A stretch of DNA of 22,639 nucleotides from Stagonosporopsis chrysanthemi (Eukaryota > Ascomycota > Dothideomycetes > Pleosporales > Didymellaceae). The DNA is taken from contig JAFISE010000319.1 in assembly GCA_022560025.1 (NCBI GenBank), positions 1 through 22,639 on the forward strand, given 5' to 3'. The position numbers were made by a program, and so were the translations under genes. The notes under the pieces were generated by a model, which ran no database searches, was not told the origin of the DNA, and saw only the letters and a program-made list of their open reading frames with translations. Below, piece by piece: positions 8,793 through 16,232 of this stretch (position 1 is its first letter; every line of letters starts with the position of its first letter).

Positions 8793-9605
8793 TAAATCCG
8801 AACTTCGTTCGTGACCACCACGTCATGATTCTAGAAGCGGCCACCCGACTCCCCCATATGGTCTATGGCTATTCATGCCGTATCAGCACCGCGAGTATGT
8901 GCATTCCAAACCAGACTCCCATGACGTTGTCTTTAACGAGCTTTGCATATCGCGGTTGACGTCACTGTTGGTCTGTCGAGAATCCGAAACCTCATGACAG
9001 CGCGACGCATGTTTCAACATGCACGCGGCCAGCAAATCGGTACCCTCCCGGCGCAAACCATCGCTCCAACTTCCCGAAACATAGGGTCGCAGCGAGACAC
9101 CATGACAGTGCGCGAACGGGAACAAGACGCCCGTGCATCACATAGATGGGAACGCCTCCACATGTTTTGTTTGCGATCACTTAGATGCCAATGCGTCTTG
9201 CGAGTTTCTGCATCGATTTAGGCTTGCATGGGGAGCTCCGTCATGGCTTGTTCATAAGCCCCGCGTTTTGCATGGTTGATCCTTTCGCTATGTGGGAGTG
9301 GTAGCTTCGCCTTGCACATGCGTATCTATGGTGGTCATGCATACCCAGGGCGCTCCGTCATCGAGCACATCACATGTCGCGATGCATTGTATTCTGTAAT
9401 TGTAAACTTTCTTGGACGGATGACTCCGTGCGCAGTACATGCCGTGACGTCGATGTGGTCGTCCTGGATACTACATATATCGCCATACTCATGACAGCGA
9501 GAACTTACCACCAGCACCAAATTCCAATCACCGCCAGCACTTCTTATCAGCTCCCTTCACCTTATTAGCTTACTGTCTTTTAATCCCCCCTTTTTCCATC
9601 TCAAA
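8793..9605. promoter_or_regulatory. Upstream region of the secreted Gly/Ala-rich gene
   Basis: 813 bp without a recognisable gene. Elements seen: a perfect CRE-type palindrome TGACGTCA at 8957-8964; a partial TGACGTC at 9445-9451; a Gcn4-like TGACTC at 9421-9426; three copies of ATGACAGYG (near 8994, 9102 and 9491); an inverted repeat GCATGTT-TC-AACATGC at 9007-9022; and a TATA-like ACATATAT near 9473. Factor binding is inferred from consensus only. Confidence 0.5.
8957..8964. promoter_or_regulatory. CRE/ATF-type palindrome TGACGTCA
   Basis: Perfect 8-bp palindrome matching the bZIP (ATF/CREB) consensus, about 640 bp upstream of the secreted Gly/Ala-rich gene and 165 bp after the PBP-fold gene. 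It could equally be a chance match. Confidence 0.45.
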
Positions 9606-10467
9606 ATGTACCTCCCCACTCCAGCCATCCTCTTCACCCTCCTCGCCCTCTCTACCCCCTCCATCGCCGCCCCAGCCACCGCCTCGGAGACAATCAATCT
9701 CTCGGACCGCACTGCTCTCTTTGACCGAGCGTTTGACGGGCTGGAGATCTCCTACCTGATTGACGATACGACATTGCACAAGCGGGCATTGCTCAAGCGG
9801 ACCTGGCCGTTCGGGGGTCACAAAAGCGGGAGCGAGGGATGCGGCTGCTCTGGAGCTGGGGCCGGGGCTGGTGCTGGTAGTGGGAGTGGAAGCGCAGGAG
9901 CCGGTGCAGGAGCTGGCGCTGGAGGATCTGGTAAGCAATGTCCTTGCCCGGCCTTTTTGACCATGGCAGCGACTAACACGAGGTAGTTTCTGGCGGCGGA
10001 TCGGGCATGGTTTGTCTTTCTGGCGACTTGGCAGGGCAGTTGATGGGCGGTGGGAGCGCCGGTGCTGGAGCTGGAACTGAGGCTGGGGCGGGTGCCGGCA
10101 CAGGCGCAGGGGAAGGTTCTGACAGCGGTGCGAATTCGACATCACCATCGTACAAGCGGGCTGATGCTGAGGGGAGTGCTGGCGCGGGGGTCGGCGCCGG
10201 GGCTGACGGGGAAGCTGGAGCTGGAGCGGGAGCTGGAGCTGGAGCTGGAGCGGGAGTGGGAGGCAGCGGATCTGGTAAATGCACTTCCCCCTTGTACTCG
10301 CAAGAGTCGTTACTAATTTCCGGACAGGCAGTGGTTCAGCTTCCGGCGAGATATGTATCTCGGGCGACTTGTTTGGAATGCTGACTGGAGGTGCCGGAGC
10401 AGGAGCTGGCGCAGAGGCAGGATGGGCGGGGATTCTTGCGAAGCTCGCAGAGATGAAGGGAAATTGA
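9606..10467 (+). CDS. Secreted Gly/Ala-rich repeat protein with Kex2-type sites
   Basis: Predicted 250 residues in three exons: 9606-9930, 9987-10274 and 10328-10467. Both introns (56 and 53 nt) are phase 1, with GTAAGC and GTAAAT donors and CTAAC/TACTAAT branch points. Residues 1-22 are a signal peptide (MYLPTPAILFTLLALSTPSIAA). Dibasic KR sites follow at HKR (58-60), LKR (63-65) and YKR (about 157), as cut by the Golgi protease Kex2. The rest is dominated by AGAGAG-type tracts. Exons 2 and 3 each begin with a similar module: CLSGDLAGQLMGGG (from about 118) and CISGDLFGMLTGGA (from about 214). Each is followed by Gly/Ala repeats, so they look like duplicated exons. The family is not recognised. 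Silk-like GA repeats suggest a structural or wall-associated protein, or a precursor of processed peptides; this is inference. The exon structure is strongly supported by frame and module repetition. Confidence 0.78.
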
Positions 10468-11637
10468 GGTCCTTTGGAGCTGATTGTAGTTTGTCATCTT
10501 TTGGTGGAACGAACATTGGTATTTCAAAGCTTTACAATCAATAAGCGCAAAGCACTGGTTTCAAGATATATGAGCAACGATCGTGTATCGCGACTGTCTG
10601 AAATACATTGTGTGACTCTCATTCATACAAGACTACGTGTGCTACCATTTCTGGTTCTGGTTTCGGTCATAACTCACAGACTTTATGTATTCGTTGTCGT
10701 TGTCTGGCTATGCGCAGAACTCTAACTCTTATTTGCATGTCGTTGGCTAAGTCCCTGTAAGAGGCCCTGTGCTGAGCCGCAATCGCTGTGTAACCATATT
10801 GCTCTTGTCCAAGTGGCCTGCTCCGGACTAGTTTGACTGACTCGAACATAAGCACTTGGTCGCCTGATCTTGGGGCTCTAGGAGCCGATTTACAAGTTTG
10901 GTTTCGCGCTCACGGATGCAAGTGCAGAAACATGGCGGTACGAACATTAGAAACATAACATGGCTGACTAAGACCACGAGCCAATGGGAAAGCAACGACC
11001 AAATCGCGCCTGACGACAGAATCTTGCCCGTCCTCTCAACGCGCATCAGTCACGCTTCCCACGCGTTTCATCTTTGCACTAAGTTCTACCAGCAAACAAT
11101 GTCACACTGTGGGAGCTCGCCACGACAGGCAGCGCTGCTGCACACTGCAGACTCCTAACAGATGGTCTACTTACAACTCTCAGCTGCTTGATGTCAACGC
11201 ATGGCGCCGGGCTCCTCACGAACAAGAAATTGCTCCTGCCAGATTGGACTTCATGCCAACCATGGCGGCCGTGTCACATTCTTGTGCCACCAGAAAAACC
11301 GATGAAAAACGTAATAGAGAAAAACTTAAAGCTCCTTGTGGTGTATACCTACGGGCAAAAGTCGCTGTCATTGGACACCATGACCTCCGTCGGGGAGGTC
11401 CGCGACCCACCACGACTCGGTTTGACGCATGGACCTTGATGAAAACCTCGGGACAGTCCATACCGCGTTCGAGAAAATCGAATGTCGAGGGCGTATGTAC
11501 TTGTCATCGAGAGTAGTTGAGCAACTGCGTCGTCTACCTTGTCCATTTCGACGTGTAGGAGTGACCCCCCCTGTCGCTCACTGCCAACCGAAAACCGAGC
11601 GTCTTCACCCTTCCACTTGAAAGTCGTTTGTTGCAAC
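10468..11637. other. Long intergenic region upstream of the MFS gene
   Basis: About 1.17 kb. Open frames up to about 135 codons occur on both strands, but none has a good start, recognisable domain or repeat structure. The right part must contain the MFS promoter. I see no RNA gene or mobile element in it. Confidence 0.55.
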
Positions 11638-13093
11638 ATGTCAGCCCCAATGCCGATCGCAGTGGACATGGGCACTGTCGAGGGACAGACCAAAGCCAGT
11701 ACTGAAGTGACCTATGCGCGCAACAACCAGCTGGAGTCTCTACACCATGGCAGCAACGCCGACGACGACGAATCAGAGTACCCCGAGGGCGGAGCAACAG
11801 CGTGGTCCGTAGTGTTCGGGGCCTTCGCTGCCATGCTGAGCTCCATGGGACTGCTGAACACGGTAGGTGTTCTCCAGGCCTGGGTCTCTGAGCACCAGCT
11901 GCGCGGCTATTCCGAATCGCAAATCGGGTGGATCTTCAGCACATATGCGTTCTTTCTGTACATCGGCGGTGCGCAGGTTGGTATGTTTGGTAATTGACAT
12001 GCTCCACGCGAGGCGTACTAATGTGTATTGCGCAGGGCCCATCTTCGACGCTCACGATATCAGGTACCTGATCGTGCCCGGCAGTATTGGCATGGTTGCG
12101 GCTATCATGTGCACGAGTGTGTCGACTGGTAGGCGCCCTGTCCTTGTTGTAGAAGCAAAAAGTGCGAAAACTGACTGAAGATCAGAGTTCTACCAGTTCC
12201 TGCTGTCCTTTGGCGTCCTGGGAGGATCCTCCGCCTGCCTTTTATTCACACCCGCGGTATCGGCCGTCGGGCACTGGTTCTGCAAGCGTCGAGCTCTTGC
12301 TATCGGGCTGGCATGCACGGCTGGCGGGCTTGGTGGCGTCATCTTTCCTCTCTTGATCCTTTACCTCGCCCCGATCATTGGCTTCGGGTGGACCATGCGC
12401 ATAGTCGGGTTTGTGTGCCTCTTCATGAACATCATCGCCTGTCTGCTGCTCAAGAAGCGACTGCCTCACAACAAGCACGCCGGTGCGTCCATCGATCTCA
12501 GAGCCCTCAAGGACGCCAGGTACGCGCTCACCACACTCGCCGTGTTTCTCGTCGAGTTCGCCGTCTTCATCCCGTACTCCTTCATCTCGCTGTACGCCAT
12601 CCACGCCGGCGTCGAGCAGCAGAAGGCGTATTTGATCAGCGCTCTCCTGAACGTCGGCGCCATCCCCGGCCGCGCGCTGCCTGGATACGTCGCAGACCGC
12701 TTCGGCGTCTTCAACACGATGCTCGCCACGTCGCTGACGTGCGCTACGCTCATCTTCGCCCTGTGGCTCACAGCGGGCCAGAACGAGGCTGCCATCACTG
12801 CCTTCGCCGTCGTCTTTGGCTTTTGGTCGGGGACTGGCATCTCGCTGACGCCTGTATGTGTTGGCGCCGTCTGCAAGATTGAGGACTATGGGAAAAGGAA
12901 CGGCACGACATTCTCGATTGCGAGTTTCGCGGCCTTGATTGGCATTCCTGCTGCTGGCGCGGTTCTCGAGGCCGGCGGAGGCGATTACACAGGCTTGATC
13001 ATTTTCGCCGGTGGTCTCTATCTTGCGGCTTTCGCCGTTTTCTTTGTAACGCGAATTGTGGGATGGGGCAGGGACTGGAGGACAACATGCTGA
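11638..13093 (+). CDS. MFS transporter, monocarboxylate-porter-like (MCH/MCT type)
   Basis: Predicted 447-residue plasma-membrane or organelle transporter. Exons are 11638-11980, 12036-12128 and 12186-13093, with introns of 55 and 57 nt, all junctions phase 1. Splicing gives IGGAQV-GPIFDAHDIRYL and CTSVST-EFYQFLLSFGVLGG, both typical of the family. The cytosolic N-terminus is polar and acidic (about 45 residues, DDDESEYPEGG). The YPEGGATAWSVV entry to helix 1 is a hallmark of fungal monocarboxylate-porter homologues. The loop between the halves' helices reads GRALPGYVADRFGVFN (MFS GxxxDRxG motif). About 12 hydrophobic segments are visible. The upstream in-frame extension begins with TTG, so ATG 11638 is the start. 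Fungal members carry varied small acids, vitamins or amino-acid-like compounds, and the substrate is not readable. The next gene, same strand and 400 bp on, encodes a diaminopropionate-lyase/M20 fusion; a transport-catabolism pair is plausible. Confidence 0.9.
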
Positions 13094-13494
13094 ATGTCAA
13101 TTGTAGCAGGCTCGTTTGTTTACAAAGTTCGACCTTGAAATATGGAACCGACGCACTGATTGCGCAAACACCAATAGCGAACTGAACGCCGGTCTCCGGT
13201 CGTCCGGAGCTGCAGACCAAGTCATTGTTGAGTCTATGTCTAGCGCTTTGTTGATCGATGCCACTGATCGCGCGAAGACCACTACAGACTGAATGCCGAA
13301 CTCCAGTTTTCGTCTCCGGACCCAGCCACTGTTGAGCATCTGTCCAGCACTTTATTCGCAAAAATGGTAAACAGAAACCTTCGAACAGTCATTGCGGCTC
13401 TTGGAGTTACGCTTCAGGTTGCTAGCTTCCCGACGGGAAACCTCCAACATGCGACTCTAGACCCTTCCAGCAACAACATTCAATACCACCACGC
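13094..13494. other. Intergenic region with diverged 107-bp tandem duplication
   Basis: Between the MFS stop and the fusion-enzyme start. Two diverged copies of a roughly 107-bp unit lie in tandem at about 13153-13259 and 13260-13365. Matched blocks include ACTGAACGCC/ACTGAATGCC (13181 and 13288) and TGTTGAGTCTATGTCTAGCGC/TGTTGAGCATCTGTCCAGCAC. The right 130 bp must carry the promoter of the fusion gene. No gene is seen. Confidence 0.65.
13153..13365. repeat. Diverged tandem duplication, period about 107 bp
   Basis: The first copy begins near CACTGATTGCGCAAACACC and the second near CACTGATCGCGCGAAGACC. Similarity continues through the GAACGCC/GAATGCC and GTTGAG blocks. The small indel is near 13215/13320. 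I see no terminal inverted repeats or transposase. Confidence 0.7.
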
Positions 13495-15804
13495 ATGCGT
13501 CTTCTAGGCTTCAAGAGCGGTAGATCACTAGATCATAAACTCGTCATGGCTCAATCCCGCCAATGTGTCCTTTTCAACAGCATAAGCGGCCAAATCCAGG
13601 CTGGGACTGACCTCTCCAACGTACGGCACTTCCACCAGCAACTACCCAACCACGCACGAACACCGCTCATTCCCTTGGACGACATCGCATCGGAGATCAA
13701 TGTCAAGTCGGTGTTGGTCAAGGATGAAAGTAACCGGTTCGGCCTTCCGGCATTCAAGATCCTCGGAGCATCTTGGGGATCCTGTCGCGCCATCATAGCG
13801 AAGACTGGCATTCCCGTTACCTCGCCCCTGGAGACGATCGCACAAGCCGCAAAGAAAGAGGGGATTGTGCTTTTCACAGCCAGTGCAGGAAATCACGGGC
13901 GTGCTCTTGCTGTCATGGCAAGGATTCTCGGTATCGAAGCTCGTGTCTTTGTACCCCGCACTGTCAACGACGAAGCTATTCGTCTTATTGCTTCAGAGGG
14001 TGCAAACGTGACGGTTTCGCAACACGACTATGATGGCGCAGTGGCGGAGGCTTGGAGCGCGTCTGCCGTTGCCGAGAATGGCTTGTTTGTCCAAGATGCC
14101 GCATTCAGTGGGTACGAAGACATTCCTCAGTGGATTGTCGAAGGATACTCGACTCTGCTGGCCGAGGTTGAGGAGCAGTTGCATGAGCAAAACCTCAAAG
14201 CAGATCTTGTGATTACACCTGTTGGTGTGGGATCTTTGGCGCATGCTGTCGTTCGCCATTGCAAGTCAGAAGGCCGTGGTTGCGCTGTCATGTCTGTCGA
14301 ACCTGACAGTGCAGCCTGCTTGTATCAAAGCTTGAAAGCTGGCAAGCCGACTCCGGTGACAACTTCAAGAACTACCATGGAAGGGATGAACTGCGGTACG
14401 CTCTCTTCTACTGTGTTTGATGACTTGCAACGCGGTGTCGATGCAAGTGCAACGATATCAGACTTTGAATCGCACGAAGCCTTGCAGTATCTGGCGAGCA
14501 AAAATATCAACAGCGGTCCTTGCGGAGGAGCCGCACTTGCTGCCTTGAGACGTCTCGCAGACCCTCAATCGCGTCCCGCTTGGCTTACGAAGGATGCGGT
14601 GGTGGTCATCCTCAGCACCGAAGGTCTGCGTGATTACGTCGAACCCCTCAGTGTCGCCAGCGACGATCCGGTCGAGCTCACGCAAATGCTCACCACCATC
14701 GACTCCTCCAACCCGGATCTCTCCGAAGCTGCAGGTGCGGGCGAAACCGCAATTGCGCAGTACATCAACGCTTGGCTGCAACACAGGGGCATTGAGACGC
14801 ACTGGATCGAACCTGTACCTGGACGTCCATCTGTAGTTGGGATCCTTCGCGGGAGTGGCGGCGGGAAAACGCTGATGATCAACGGCCACATTGATACCGT
14901 CAGCCTTTCTACGCATACCTCGGGCGATCCACTGAGCGGCAACATCATCGGCGACCGTTTGTACGGCAGAGGCTGCTTGGACATGAAGGCTGGTGTTGCC
15001 GCGGGCATGGCGGCCATGGCACGGATTGCCAGCTCGGGCGCCAGACCAAGTGGGCACGTCATGCTTGCGGCGGTGGCCGACGAAGAGAATCTCTCGCAGG
15101 GCACCGAGGCCATACTTGCGGCCGGCTGGAGAGCAGATGCAGCGCTCGTTACCGAGCCAACGCTCCAAGACATCGTGACCAGCCACAAAGGCTTCGTCTG
15201 GTTCGAGATTGACGTGCTTGGGGTTGCGGCGCACGGCTCCCTCCCCGAAGAAGGCGTGGATGCCATTCTGCTTGCCGGACACGTGCAGACTGCTCTCCTC
15301 GAGTACGCCCAAACGCTGCCCTCTGCTGCCAGACTGGGGCAGGCTTCACTGCACGGGGGCCGCATTGCCGGCGGCGAAGAGCCCTCGAGCTACCCGGATC
15401 TCTGCACGCTGACCGTCGAAATCCGCACTGTTCCAGGCCAGTCGCCGGCATCGCTCTCCGCGGACCTCGAGACCCTGCTGAACCGCATCTCCAGCCGCGT
15501 CCCCGCGTTCAAATACAACCGGCCCCGCGTCACCTTCTCGCGCCCCCCGTCCAGCACGGCCGACGACAACCCGTTCGTGCGGGCTTTCGCCGCGTGCGTG
15601 GCAGAGACGCTCGGCACGGCGCCAGCTCCCGCCGGACGGGGGTTTTGGTGCGACGCGGGATTGCTCAACCAGGCTGGTATACCATCTATTGTGTATGGAC
15701 CCAAGGGGGAGGGTCTCCACGGGCGAGAAGAATGGGTGAGCGTGTCGAGCGTGCGCGAGGTGACTGATGTCCTGGAAACGACTATTCGTTGTTTTTGTAG
15801 CTAG
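13495..15804 (+). CDS. Bifunctional fusion: diaminopropionate ammonia-lyase-like PLP enzyme + M20 metallohydrolase
   Basis: Single-exon gene, 769 residues. Residues about 20-385 are a fold-type II PLP enzyme of the diaminopropionate ammonia-lyase type. Visible are LVKDESNRFGLPAFKILG with the PLP lysine at K88, a SAGNHG loop at 130-135, a TPVGVGSLA phosphate loop at 241-249 and STEGLRDY near 374-381. Residues about 395-769 are an M20 (ArgE/DapE-like) deacylase/peptidase with a complete metal site: H464 in NGHIDT, D496 in GCLDMKAG, E530-E531 in ADEE, E554 in VTEPT and H742 in GEGLHG. Lyases of this type turn 2,3-diaminopropionate into pyruvate and ammonia; M20 enzymes hydrolyse N-acyl or peptide bonds. 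I infer the M20 half frees a diaminopropionate-like amino acid for the lyase half. Met18 (ATG 13546, GTCATGG context) is an equally good start. There is no signal peptide. The MFS gene upstream may import the substrate. Confidence 0.88.
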   Translation: MRLLGFKSGRSLDHKLVMAQSRQCVLFNSISGQIQAGTDLSNVRHFHQQLPNHARTPLIPLDDIASEINVKSVLVKDESNRFGLPAFKILGASWGSCRAIIAKTGIPVTSPLETIAQAAKKEGIVLFTASAGNHGRALAVMARILGIEARVFVPRTVNDEAIRLIASEGANVTVSQHDYDGAVAEAWSASAVAENGLFVQDAAFSGYEDIPQWIVEGYSTLLAEVEEQLHEQNLKADLVITPVGVGSLAHAVVRHCKSEGRGCAVMSVEPDSAACLYQSLKAGKPTPVTTSRTTMEGMNCGTLSSTVFDDLQRGVDASATISDFESHEALQYLASKNINSGPCGGAALAALRRLADPQSRPAWLTKDAVVVILSTEGLRDYVEPLSVASDDPVELTQMLTTIDSSNPDLSEAAGAGETAIAQYINAWLQHRGIETHWIEPVPGRPSVVGILRGSGGGKTLMINGHIDTVSLSTHTSGDPLSGNIIGDRLYGRGCLDMKAGVAAGMAAMARIASSGARPSGHVMLAAVADEENLSQGTEAILAAGWRADAALVTEPTLQDIVTSHKGFVWFEIDVLGVAAHGSLPEEGVDAILLAGHVQTALLEYAQTLPSAARLGQASLHGGRIAGGEEPSSYPDLCTLTVEIRTVPGQSPASLSADLETLLNRISSRVPAFKYNRPRVTFSRPPSSTADDNPFVRAFAACVAETLGTAPAPAGRGFWCDAGLLNQAGIPSIVYGPKGEGLHGREEWVSVSSVREVTDVLETTIRCFCS

Positions 15805-16232
15805 TAAATACATAAGTAAATAAGAGAAGGCTAGCCCTATATTATAGACTTTAAGAGACTTGTCTAAAAGCATAGGCAGCAGAGATTGTAAACAAGGCTA
15901 TTAGAAGATAGTAGGCTTCAGTTTTATGGTCTTGCTGGAACTGATCCATCGGGGGACGCGAGAGGAGATGGGGTGCAGTATCAGGAAGAGTATGTGGGCC
16001 GTGGAGTGCAGCTCGATTCGCATGATATGACTTGTAGTTGGTTGTGCATCGTTTGTTGTTCTACATATACATACATACATTTGGTAGGCAAGATGGGGGG
16101 GGGAGATCAGAGAGAGAGAGAGAAAGAACGCCAAGGCCGTGTGTATCGCTAATAGAGCGTGGATATCAAGAACAGCAGTCGTGTAGAATCGTACAAGGAA
16201 AGAAGAGAGACAAGATGCAGAGGCGAAGTCAA
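15805..16232. other. AT-rich convergent intergenic region with microsatellites
   Basis: Space between the fusion-enzyme stop and the Ugo1 stop. Its first 100 bp are clearly AT-rich (runs such as GTAAATACATAAGTAAATAA and CCTATATTATAGAC), unlike the GC-rich gene that ends at 15804. Further on lie an ACAT microsatellite (about 16062-16080) and a GA microsatellite (about 16107-16125). No gene is seen. Confidence 0.6.

Noticed and set aside
14458..15365. Minus-strand frames of 243-284 codons
   Set aside because: They are antisense to the M20 half of the fusion enzyme, whose active-site residues are all intact on the plus strand.
5878..15804. Secondary-metabolite gene cluster (FMO, MFS and enzymes together)
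   Set aside because: No polyketide synthase, peptide synthetase, terpene cyclase or cluster regulator is present, and the genes are separated by long gaps and an unrelated secreted protein.
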